From positions 62,001-126,000 of the forward strand of contig NZ_VITR01000005.1 of assembly GCF_007827955.1 (NCBI RefSeq): a stretch of DNA of 64,000 nt, read 5' to 3'. A program made the translations under genes and the position numbers. Position 1 is the stretch's first letter. Each line of letters starts with the position of its first letter. This DNA is from Nitrospirillum pindoramense (GTDB taxonomy: Bacteria; Pseudomonadota; Alphaproteobacteria; Azospirillales; Azospirillaceae). The notes under the pieces were generated by a model that worked only from the letters and a program-made list of their open reading frames with translations, had not been told where the DNA came from and searched no databases. Shown piece after piece: positions 18,228 to 25,420 of the stretch.

Positions 18228-20588
18228 ATGGGAATGGTGGGGCGCGCCAGCCGTGGCGGCGCGGGTATGGGGCTTTGGCGCCGGGCATTGGCCGGCACAA
18301 TCCTGGCAGGCAGCTTGATGGCGATGCCGGCACTGGCCGCCGACGGCACGGGCGCCAGCCAGGGTCCGGCGGGCCCGGCCCTGACGGTGGAGCGCATGCT
18401 GGGCAGCCCCTCGCTGACCGGCCCCCGCGCGCGAGGCGTCAAGTTCTCCCCCGACGGCACCCTGGTCACCTACCTGAAGGCCAAGGCCGACGACGCCAAC
18501 AAGACCGACCTGTGGGCCTATGACCTCAAGGCCGGCACCGACCGCCTGCTGGTCGACAGCAACCAGTTCAGCGCCAAGGAGAGCGAGGAGGAGCGCGGCC
18601 GTCGCGAACGCCAGCGCATCCGCGACACCGGCATCGTCGACTATGGCTGGGACGATGAGGGGCGCACCCTGCTGTTCCCCATGGCGGGCGATGTCTTCGT
18701 CATGCCCCTGGGCGGCAGCCCGAAGCGCATCACCGACAGCGCCACCACCAAGGACGCCGCCATCGACGCCCGCTTCGCCCCCGGCGGCACGCTGGTCAGC
18801 TACGTGCGCGGCAACAACCTCTATGCCTATGACCTGGCCAAGGGGCAGGAACGCGCCCTGACCCAGGATGGCGCCGGCACCCTGTCCTATGGCACGGCGG
18901 AGTTCGTGGCGCAGGAGGAGCTGAAGCGCAACACCGGCTATTGGTGGTCGCCCGGCGCCCGCTACGTCGCCTTTACCCGCGTGGACGAGTCCAACGTGCC
19001 GTTGGTCAGCCGCTATGATTACGGGGCGGAGGGCGTGACGGTGGTGCCGCAGCGCTATCCCTTCGCCGGCGGCCCCAACGCCAAGGTGACCCTGCAGGTC
19101 ATGGACATGGCGACGGGCGCCGTGGCCAAGGTCAACCTGGGCGACCCCGCCGGCTATTACCTGGCGCGCGTGGACTGGCGCCGCGACAGCTCGGAGGTGC
19201 TGGTCCAGCGCCTGAGCCGGGATCAGAAGCGCCTGGACCTGCTGGCCGTGAACCCGGCCACGGGGGCCGTGCGCACCCTGCTGACCGAGCAGAGCAAGAC
19301 CTTCCTGAACCTGCACGAGGATTTGCGCGTCCTGGCCAACGGCAAGATCCTGTGGGCCTCGGAGCGCACCGGGTTCAAGCACCTGTACCTGTGCGACCAT
19401 GAAGCCGCCAACTGCCGCGCCCTGACCAAGGGCGACTGGATGGTGGACGCCGTCGTCGGCGTGGACGAGGCCGGCGGCCGCGTGTTCTTCACCGGCTTCC
19501 GCGAGGGGCCCCTGGACCACCATGTCTATTCCGTGGGCCTGGCCAAAGGCGACGTGAAGGCCCTGACCACCGAAGACGGCTGGCACGGCGCCGTCATGGC
19601 GGCCAAGGGCGGCAACTGGCTGCACAGCTATTCCGGCCCGCACCAGCCGCCGCAGCTGTCGGTGGAGGACGCCAAGGGCAACCGCGTGACCTGGCTGATC
19701 GAGAACAAGCTGGATGAGGCCCACCCCTTCGCCCCCTATCTGGCCGGGGAGATCGAACCGGAATTCGGCGTGCTGAAGGCCGATGACGGCAGCGACCTGC
19801 ATTACATGATGCTGGTGCCGCCGGGCGCGCGGGAGGCGGCCAAGACCAGCGGCAAGAAGTACCCCGCCATCGTCAACGCCTATGGCGGCCCGGCGGCGGC
19901 GCTGGTCAGCCACGCCTGGGGCGACGCCCAGTCCGGCTTCGCCCAGGTGCTGGCCCGCAACGGCTATGTCGTCATGGTGCTGGACAACCGGGGCACGCCG
20001 CACCGGGGCCAGGCCTTCCTGTCGGCCACCTACCACCATTTCGGCTCGGTGGAGGTGGCGGACCAGGTGAAGGGCGCCAATTTCCTGAAGTCCCTGCCCT
20101 TCGTGGATGGCCAGCACCTGGGCTTCTACGGCCACAGCCACGGCGGCTTCATGACCATCATCATGCTGACCCGCGCGCCGGGCGTGTTCGCCGCCGGGGC
20201 CGCCGGCGCGCCGGTGACCGACTGGCGCCTGTACGACACCGCCTACACCGAACGCTATCTGGGCGACCCCAAGGACGGCACGGCCTATGAGGACTCCAGC
20301 GTCTTCAAGGATTTGAAGAACATCCAGGGCCGCCTGCTGGTGATCCACGGCATGGCCGACGACAACGTCTTCTTCGACAACACCACCAAGCTGCTGCGCG
20401 CCCTGCAGCAGCAGGGGACGCGGTTCGACCTGATGACCTATCCGGGCCAGCGCCACGGCTTCTACGACACCTACGCCAACATCCACCGCTACAACACCAT
20501 GCTGGACTTCTTCGACCGCACCCTGCGGCCGGCCGGCAGCGCCAGCGCGGTCACGGCGGGTGGCGCCCCGCAGGCCGGGACGCCGTAA
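18228..20588 (+). CDS. Dipeptidyl-peptidase IV-type serine peptidase (S9B)
   Basis: 786 residues. The signal peptide spans about residues 1-36 (ending MPALAAD). The beta-propeller of the DPP IV N-terminal domain occupies roughly 60-520 and includes the DPP IV glutamate motif region FVAQEELKRNTGYWWSP. The catalytic alpha/beta-hydrolase follows, with Ser637 in GHSHGGFM, Asp in GMADDNVFFDN and His in GQRHGFYD. These enzymes release X-Pro or X-Ala dipeptides from peptide N-termini, usually in the periplasm. The nucleophile elbow is GHSHGG rather than the commoner GWSYGG. The ATG has GGGAGG five bases before it. It is monocistronic, with a terminator following. Confidence 0.92.
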   Translation: MGMVGRASRGGAGMGLWRRALAGTILAGSLMAMPALAADGTGASQGPAGPALTVERMLGSPSLTGPRARGVKFSPDGTLVTYLKAKADDANKTDLWAYDLKAGTDRLLVDSNQFSAKESEEERGRRERQRIRDTGIVDYGWDDEGRTLLFPMAGDVFVMPLGGSPKRITDSATTKDAAIDARFAPGGTLVSYVRGNNLYAYDLAKGQERALTQDGAGTLSYGTAEFVAQEELKRNTGYWWSPGARYVAFTRVDESNVPLVSRYDYGAEGVTVVPQRYPFAGGPNAKVTLQVMDMATGAVAKVNLGDPAGYYLARVDWRRDSSEVLVQRLSRDQKRLDLLAVNPATGAVRTLLTEQSKTFLNLHEDLRVLANGKILWASERTGFKHLYLCDHEAANCRALTKGDWMVDAVVGVDEAGGRVFFTGFREGPLDHHVYSVGLAKGDVKALTTEDGWHGAVMAAKGGNWLHSYSGPHQPPQLSVEDAKGNRVTWLIENKLDEAHPFAPYLAGEIEPEFGVLKADDGSDLHYMMLVPPGAREAAKTSGKKYPAIVNAYGGPAAALVSHAWGDAQSGFAQVLARNGYVVMVLDNRGTPHRGQAFLSATYHHFGSVEVADQVKGANFLKSLPFVDGQHLGFYGHSHGGFMTIIMLTRAPGVFAAGAAGAPVTDWRLYDTAYTERYLGDPKDGTAYEDSSVFKDLKNIQGRLLVIHGMADDNVFFDNTTKLLRALQQQGTRFDLMTYPGQRHGFYDTYANIHRYNTMLDFFDRTLRPAGSASAVTAGGAPQAGTP

Positions 20589-20640
20589 GGGCGCCATCCG
20601 GGCGAGCGCCCCCCGCCCGGAAACGACCCCCGACATGACA

Positions 20641-20675
20641 AAGCCACCGATCCCGCCGGGTCGGTGGCTTTTCTT
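20641..20675. terminator. Terminator between DPP IV gene and bfd
   Basis: AAGCCACCGA and TCGGTGGCTT form a perfect 10-bp stem with a 10-base loop, followed by TTCTT on the plus strand. It is placed to stop the peptidase transcript and perhaps that of the convergent bfd. Confidence 0.85.
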
Positions 20676-20729
20676 ATGGGCTGTGGTCAATAAAAATGCG
20701 GCAGGGAAGGCGCCGAAGGCCGGGCCCGC

Positions 20730-20930
20730 TTATTCCGCCGCGCGCAGCACCGGCTCGGAGGAGTTGGCCGCCTGCCCCTCCTGGATCATCTCACGCATGG
20801 TGTCGAAGCACTTGCCGCAGCGGGGCGAACATCCCTGGGCCTTGAACACCGCCCCAACACTCTGCGCCCCCGCCCCGATATGGGTGCGGACGGTACGACA
20901 GTTGATGGCGTTACAGACGCAGACATACAT
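20730..20930 (-). CDS. bfd: Bacterioferritin-associated ferredoxin
   Basis: 66 residues, the usual Bfd size. The [2Fe-2S] ligands are visible as Cys4 and Cys6 (MYVCVCNAI) and Cys38 and Cys41 (SPRCGKC). Cys34 is additional. Bfd docks on bacterioferritin and reduces its ferric core so that iron is released under iron starvation. The ATG at 20930 gives the family N-terminus; a GTG five codons upstream is a possible start. A Fur-like site lies about 40 bases upstream of the start, fitting induction by low iron. The bacterioferritin gene is about 4 kb away rather than adjacent. Confidence 0.9.
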   Translation of the reverse strand: MYVCVCNAINCRTVRTHIGAGAQSVGAVFKAQGCSPRCGKCFDTMREMIQEGQAANSSEPVLRAAE

Positions 20931-20969
20931 GGCGCGAGCACCCACCCAGAGGCTGATCTAGGGCCTAAG

Positions 20970-20990
20970 ATAGTGAGAGGCGTTCGCATT
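20970..20990 (-). promoter_or_regulatory. Possible Fur box upstream of bfd
   Basis: On the minus strand the site reads AATGCGAA, four unmatched bases, then TCTCA and CTAT, close to the common Fur-box form AATGCGAA-N4-TCTCA. It ends 40 bases before the bfd start. A second related stretch (GCGAATGCC...) lies about 30 bases further upstream. Confidence 0.4.
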
Positions 20991-21029
20991 GGCAAGGATG
21001 ATTCTGCGAGGCATTCGCGGAATGCTGTG

Positions 21030-21740
21030 CGTTTTTAGACACCTTGTCGAGGGAATCGCATTTTTCAAACGCCTAAATTCCACGCCCAATGATAGAATAT
21101 GATAGATCGATACCCCATATTGGTCTAGTTTTAGACATATTATCAAAACCGCAAACAATCACAATCCCCCAAGAGACGGTGTCAAAATATGGAAAAATTT
21201 CTCGCCCGCAGAATATCTGCATGCCTAAAGGAAATTAATGATGCAAGTCATGGTTTTTTAGGAAATAAAGATTGGACATCTTCCATTAATGAGCACCTAC
21301 GAAATATTGGACAAAATGAGTTTAAATACGCCGTGGCTCACCCAGGTCACTATGGCTGGATGTTTGATGTTGCATGGCTTGATTATGAAAATTTTGAAGA
21401 AAGAATTCTCTCGAGATTGGTATTGGCTGTGGAATCGGAGTGGCAAACCGATGTCAAAAATCTCCGAATTGATCTAAATAAGCTACTCGTCTCCAAGGCA
21501 TTCCTTTCTGTTTTGATTTTTCAAAGTCGCGCAACCGCAGATGTTGATCATTATTTAGAATTATTCGAAAAGTCAATTAAAAGTATCAATCCTCCTTATA
21601 ATGGATCAATTCTGTTCGCCGCGTACAATTATACAAGCAAAGAATTTGATTTCCATTTCTGGGATGGAAGGCAAATTAGTGAGCTCAGCCATCAACCAGC
21701 CTAACAGAAATCACTTGACCAATATGTTTACAACATCCCT
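21030..21740. other. Low-G+C insert (foreign DNA)
   Basis: About 700 bases near 40% G+C by eye, set in DNA near two thirds G+C, with sharp edges. It carries one gene at 21189-21704 and an AT-rich leader. No integrase, transposase, target duplication or tRNA was found at the borders, so the route of entry is unknown. A GCATTC-GCG-GAATGC hairpin sits at the left edge (21011-21025). Confidence 0.7.
21189..21704 (+). CDS. Orphan protein, possible PD-(D/E)XK nuclease fold
   Basis: 171 residues with no signal peptide or membrane segment; codon use is AT-rich, unlike every neighbour. I do not recognise a named family with certainty. Residues 58-98 show Asp60 in MFDVAWLDYE, then LVLAVESEWQ with Glu82-x-Glu84, then Asp95 and Lys98 in LRIDLNKLL. 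This order and the hydrophobic strand before ExE resemble the core of PD-(D/E)XK nucleases such as restriction-like enzymes. The C-terminal part (ILFAAYNY...FDFHFWDGR) looks like further beta strands. Lone nuclease-fold genes in low-G+C inserts are often defence or toxin related; that role is inference only. Confidence 0.6.
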   Translation: MEKFLARRISACLKEINDASHGFLGNKDWTSSINEHLRNIGQNEFKYAVAHPGHYGWMFDVAWLDYENFEERILSRLVLAVESEWQTDVKNLRIDLNKLLVSKAFLSVLIFQSRATADVDHYLELFEKSIKSINPPYNGSILFAAYNYTSKEFDFHFWDGRQISELSHQPA

Positions 21741-21765
21741 TCATCAGGCCGCCTGCCCACCCCCG

Positions 21766-22728
21766 TCACCGTGCCGCGCACAGCGGCAGGGGGCGGGGCG
21801 GCGGCGGGGGGTGGTCGCGGCGGTATTGGGCGATCAGGGGCGCCAGCGCCGCTTGGGGCCAGTAGACCGGGGAGCCGATGGTGTGCAGGCAGGCGGCGTT
21901 CCAGTAGGCGCCCGCCTCGCCATGGGCGACGGCGGCGATGTCGGCGGCCTCGGGATAGATGTAGAGCGTGGTGGGCGCGTCCTTCACCGCGGCGCCGATG
22001 ACGGCGGCGTCGGCCGGTGACCAGCTGGTGCAGCCGTTGCTGCGGCCGCCGGTATAGTCCACCAGCGTGCCCTGGATGACATAGCCGTCCGCGTCGGCGT
22101 AGGGGCTGCGCCGGTCCGGGCGCCGGCAGAGGCCCTTGAGCGTCACGGCGGCGTGGCCGCCGATGGCGCGCTGCCGGGCGTTCGCCGTCTCCCCCTCGCC
22201 CTCGAACTGCACGAAGGGGCGCAGCAGGGGAACGTCCTGCCCCGGGGCGGCCTGGTAATAGCCCTTGAAGGACGCCTTCGTCTCCGCCGTCACGTAAGCG
22301 CCGCCGGCTGTCAGTTCAGAGTCCTGGGCGTTGCCAAAGTGGCGCGCGCACTCCCGCCCATTGGCGAAATCGGCCAGCCCCTCCAGCCGGCGTCCGGCGC
22401 CGTGCCCGGCCGGCATGGCCTGGAAGGTGCGCGCGGCCTCGCAAATCATGTAGAAGCGGCGGCCGGGCTCCCCATCCTCCTCGGTGTTGGGGCGGGTGGC
22501 GTCCATGGCGAAGTAGCATGGATTGTGCGCCACGCCCTCCGCCACCTTGCGCCGGTACAGCGCCCGCGCGCGGGCCAGCACCGGCGGGGCGATCTGGCCC
22601 GCCCCCTCGCCGATGTGGGGGGCCAGCCAGTCGGGGGCCTGCCCCACGGGGGTATCCTCCGCCCTGGCCGGCGGCATCGCCAGCGCGCCCAACAGGCCCA
22701 GCGCCGCGCCCATCCTTGCCCGTCGCAC
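21766..22728 (-). CDS. L,D-transpeptidase-like exported protein (YkuD_2 type)
   Basis: 320 residues from a GTG at 22728, which has GGGAGG six bases upstream and starts just before a signal peptide (MGAALGLLGALAMPPARAED). The mature protein has the conserved order of murein L,D-transpeptidase catalytic-domain proteins: FYMICEA early, and a Cys motif GGRSNGCTSWSPADA near residue 240 resembling the SxGC active site. Such enzymes act in the periplasm on peptidoglycan peptides. It is the last gene of a three-gene minus-strand set with an OprB porin and a small exported protein, 70 bases after the porin. Two earlier in-frame starts exist but lack ribosome sites. The enzyme activity is not proven by the motif alone. 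Confidence 0.65.
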   Translation of the reverse strand: MRRARMGAALGLLGALAMPPARAEDTPVGQAPDWLAPHIGEGAGQIAPPVLARARALYRRKVAEGVAHNPCYFAMDATRPNTEEDGEPGRRFYMICEAARTFQAMPAGHGAGRRLEGLADFANGRECARHFGNAQDSELTAGGAYVTAETKASFKGYYQAAPGQDVPLLRPFVQFEGEGETANARQRAIGGHAAVTLKGLCRRPDRRSPYADADGYVIQGTLVDYTGGRSNGCTSWSPADAAVIGAAVKDAPTTLYIYPEAADIAAVAHGEAGAYWNAACLHTIGSPVYWPQAALAPLIAQYRRDHPPPPPRPLPLCAAR

Positions 22729-22798
22729 CCTTCGCCTCCCGCCGTCGCCCTCATCCAGGGGGGAGTATAGCGGCATCGCGCCAAAGGGGCCTATGGGC

Positions 22799-24205
22799 CT
22801 ACAGCCGCACGCTGGTGCGCAGGCCCAGCACCAGGCCATCGCCCACGGGCACGGTGCGGCCGGGGGCCAGGACGTTGCCGCCGGGGTGGATGACGTACTG
22901 CACGTTGGGCTGCACCGTGGCCCAGCCCGCCACCACCGCCTGGTAGCTAAGTTCCAGCAGCACCTCATGATCACGCACCGGATAGAACGGCCGGCCATAG
23001 GCGCGATAGTCCTGGTCCAGCCCGGCGGCGGCGGAGCCGATCTGGGCGAAGGCCCCGGCCAGGCCGGCGGTATCCTCCGGCCGGCCGGGCAGGATGCCCT
23101 TCCAGGTCAGGCCGCCATCGGCATAGAAGGTGATGAGGTTGCGGTCCGCCGGCGCGCCGGCCAAGCGCAGGAAGGCGGACGGGCCAGCGTCCGGCCTGTC
23201 CCCGTCGCGCCACAGGGGCACGTCCGCCACACCGTAAAGGCCCCAGTCGTTGCGCCGCCGGGCGGGCACCCCACTGGATCGGGGGTCGGCCAGGGTCAGG
23301 CCATCGCTGGCGTGGTGCTCATCATTGAAAGTGCCGCCGTGGAACCACGCGCCCAGCTTGAACACCGGCGCCATGCCACCCCCACCCCACAGGCCGGCCC
23401 GGTCGGCCACCGGCTGATACTGGGCCTCCACGATGGTGAAGACGCCGCCGGAAAAGCTGAAGGTGGTGCCGCTGGTATCCTGCGCCTGGGCATCACCCCC
23501 GGCGCCGCCGGCCGGGTCGCCGGAGAAGACCGCGCCCAGGAAGGACAGTTCCGGGGTGGCGGACACCTGAAGGCGAGCGCCGGGCGTGGCCAGGGGATAG
23601 GCGGGGCCGCCGCCGGGCAGGTCGGCGCCGGTGATGGCCTGCCAGCCGAAGGTGCCGTTGACGAACAGGGCCGCCCCCCGGCTGGTGACGAACTCGTCAT
23701 CCGCCGCCAATTGGCCCAGGCGGATGGACACCCGGCCGTCCCACAGCGATTGCTGCGCCCACAGGGTGAACAGGCGCGGGCCGGGCAACGCCTCGATATT
23801 GCTGACGGTGGCGATGTTCTGCAGGCAGCAGCGGCTGAGCCCATGGCCATGGATGCCATAGGCGGTGGCGTGGAACAGCAGGCCATGCCAGTCGAACGCC
23901 GCCTGGGCGTCCAACTCCACCGTCGCCTCCAGCCGGCCCTCCCCCACCGTGTCGCGCTTCACGCCGCCCTGGGCCAGGTCGAACGCCTCCCCCACATAGA
24001 CCAGGGTCAGCACCAGGCCGTCATCCTGCAAGCGGGTGCGCGCACCACCCCAGTCACCCGTCAGGGCGTCGCGGTCCCAGAAGCCGGGCGTGTCGGTAGC
24101 GACGGCCTCGTCCTGCGCCGAGGCTGGCCGGGCCGGGGCAGCGAGCAAGGCCAGGAGAAGGGGCGTGGGCGACAGCCTGGCGCGCATGGTCTTCCCGTCG
24201 CCCAT
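22799..24205 (-). CDS. OprB-type carbohydrate-selective porin
   Basis: 468 residues. A signal peptide (about residues 7-32, ending RPASAQ) is followed by the OprB opening motif LTGDWGGARTRL, then repeated barrel strands such as WAQQSLWDGRVSIRLGQL and the late segment HEVLLELSYQAVV with VIHPGGNVL. OprB porins favour uptake of glucose and other sugars. The ATG at 24205 overlaps the stop of the upstream gene (TGATG), implying coupled translation; an internal ATG at 24187 is an alternative. The operon partners are a small exported protein and an L,D-transpeptidase-like protein. Confidence 0.88.
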   Translation of the reverse strand: MGDGKTMRARLSPTPLLLALLAAPARPASAQDEAVATDTPGFWDRDALTGDWGGARTRLQDDGLVLTLVYVGEAFDLAQGGVKRDTVGEGRLEATVELDAQAAFDWHGLLFHATAYGIHGHGLSRCCLQNIATVSNIEALPGPRLFTLWAQQSLWDGRVSIRLGQLAADDEFVTSRGAALFVNGTFGWQAITGADLPGGGPAYPLATPGARLQVSATPELSFLGAVFSGDPAGGAGGDAQAQDTSGTTFSFSGGVFTIVEAQYQPVADRAGLWGGGGMAPVFKLGAWFHGGTFNDEHHASDGLTLADPRSSGVPARRRNDWGLYGVADVPLWRDGDRPDAGPSAFLRLAGAPADRNLITFYADGGLTWKGILPGRPEDTAGLAGAFAQIGSAAAGLDQDYRAYGRPFYPVRDHEVLLELSYQAVVAGWATVQPNVQYVIHPGGNVLAPGRTVPVGDGLVLGLRTSVRL

Positions 24206-24726
24206 CACTGCGCCGCCGCGTCCAGTAGACGACGGGTCATGTCGCTGACGAAGGTCTGCAGCTCGGCATCCCGGCGGCCGCCCTGCACCTCCGCCTGGCC
24301 GAAGACCTCCGTCTGATAGCGGCCGTCGCGGTAAAGCCGCAGCTCCACCGACAGCACGCGGTGCACACCGAACAGCCGGCTGGCGGCGGAGCGGGGCGGC
24401 CCCACGGTGCGGGACGCGCCGCCGGCGTACGGGTTGGGCCGGAAGGTCCATTCCACGCGGTCGGGCGCCGCGCCATCCGCGGCGAAGAAGGCTTGTCCGC
24501 CCCCCGGCGTATTCTTGCCGGCGGTGTTCATGACGATGGCCAGAAAGGGCGCCGCCGCCTGCGGCTGGAAGCCCGGCAGGTCGCCAATGACCGTCACGGC
24601 CAACGCCCGGTCCTGTGCCCACCCCTCAACGGCCCATCCCGGCACGACGCCCAGCGCCAGCGCGCCCACCCCAAGCAGCAGGCCCCGGCGGGAGGGCAGG
24701 TGACAGGATTGCGGGCGGCAGGCCAT
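24205..24726 (-). CDS. Exported protein of unknown function
   Basis: 173 residues from the ATG at 24726. The N-terminus (PSRRGLLLGVGALALGVVPG) has twin Arg and a hydrophobic stretch, compatible with Tat or Sec export. The mature part has a strand-rich pattern with NTPGGGQAFFAADGAAP and a predicted C-terminal helix (LQTFVSDMTRRLLDAAA). I do not recognise the family. It is the first gene of the operon with OprB and the transpeptidase-like gene; its stop overlaps the OprB start by one base. The start is uncertain because no strong ribosome site is seen and the frame continues to 24789. Confidence 0.6.
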   Translation of the reverse strand: MACRPQSCHLPSRRGLLLGVGALALGVVPGWAVEGWAQDRALAVTVIGDLPGFQPQAAAPFLAIVMNTAGKNTPGGGQAFFAADGAAPDRVEWTFRPNPYAGGASRTVGPPRSAASRLFGVHRVLSVELRLYRDGRYQTEVFGQAEVQGGRRDAELQTFVSDMTRRLLDAAAQ

Positions 24727-24835
24727 GGCGACATCTCGAAAACCCGGACATGCCGATGCATAGCAGAGCCGGCGACAGGGCGCCGCCACAACCTGTCATT
24801 GTCATAAAATGGCAACGAAGCCGACCACCCACGCC

Positions 24836-24871
24836 AAGAAAAAGGCCGGACGCGTCGGGCGGCCGGCCTTT
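24836..24871 (-). terminator. Terminator of bacterioferritin gene
   Basis: AAAGGCCGG and CCGGCCTTT form a 9-bp stem; on the minus strand TTTTTCTTGG follows. It lies about 30 bases after the bfr stop. Confidence 0.75.
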
Positions 24872-24899
24872 CCTTCAGGGGCTGGACGGAATGGGGGGC

Positions 24900-25376
24900 T
24901 TACGACTCCGCGCCCATCTGCTCCTGCTGATAGTTCTGCAGGCCCACGCGCTGGATCAGATCCTGCTGGGTTTCCAACCAGTCGATATGCTCCTCGGTGT
25001 CCTCCAGGATTTCCCGCAGAATCTCCCTGCTCTGGAAATCGCGCACGGATTCGGCATAGGTCATGGCGTCCTGCAGGCTGGTGCGGTTATGCCGCTCGAT
25101 GGACAGGTCGCCCTCGAACATCTCCGGCACGTCCTCACCGATCTTCAGCTTCAGCAGGTCCTGCAGGTTGGGCAGGCCCTCCAGGAACAGGATGCGCTCG
25201 ATCAGCTTGTCGGCGTGCTTCATCTCGCCGATCGATTCCTCATAGACCTTCTTGGCCAGGCGCAGCAGGCCCCAGTTCTTCAGCATGCGGGCATGCAGGA
25301 AGTACTGGTTGATGGCGGTCAGTTCGTTGGTGAGGATCGTGTTCAGGTGAACGATGACCTGCGGATCGCCCTTCAT
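24900..25376 (-). CDS. bfr: Bacterioferritin with altered ferroxidase ligand
   Basis: 158 residues, identical in length to E. coli Bfr and alignable without gaps. Haem ligand Met52 and ferroxidase ligands Glu18, Glu51, His54, Glu94 and His130 are all present. The bridging ligand Glu127 is replaced by Thr (sequence EDTEEHIDW, with Glu at 128 and 129). Bfr 24-mers oxidise and store iron. Whether Glu128 can take over, or the subunit works in a mixed shell with a second Bfr, is open. The ATG has AAGGAG eight bases upstream. Kup lies 44 bases upstream on the same strand; Bfd, its reductase partner, is 4 kb away. Confidence 0.95.
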   Translation of the reverse strand: MKGDPQVIVHLNTILTNELTAINQYFLHARMLKNWGLLRLAKKVYEESIGEMKHADKLIERILFLEGLPNLQDLLKLKIGEDVPEMFEGDLSIERHNRTSLQDAMTYAESVRDFQSREILREILEDTEEHIDWLETQQDLIQRVGLQNYQQEQMGAES

Positions 25377-25420
25377 AATATTGTCTCCTTAGGCGCGCGG
25401 CGGAGGGTGCACGCGACCGA

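Noticed and set aside
18051-20690. 879-codon open frame on the minus strand
   Set aside because: Antisense to the DPP IV gene, whose catalytic motifs and ribosome site prove the plus strand is coding.
20946-21765. Insertion sequence or integron around the low-G+C island
   Set aside because: No transposase, integrase, terminal inverted repeats or target duplication could be seen.
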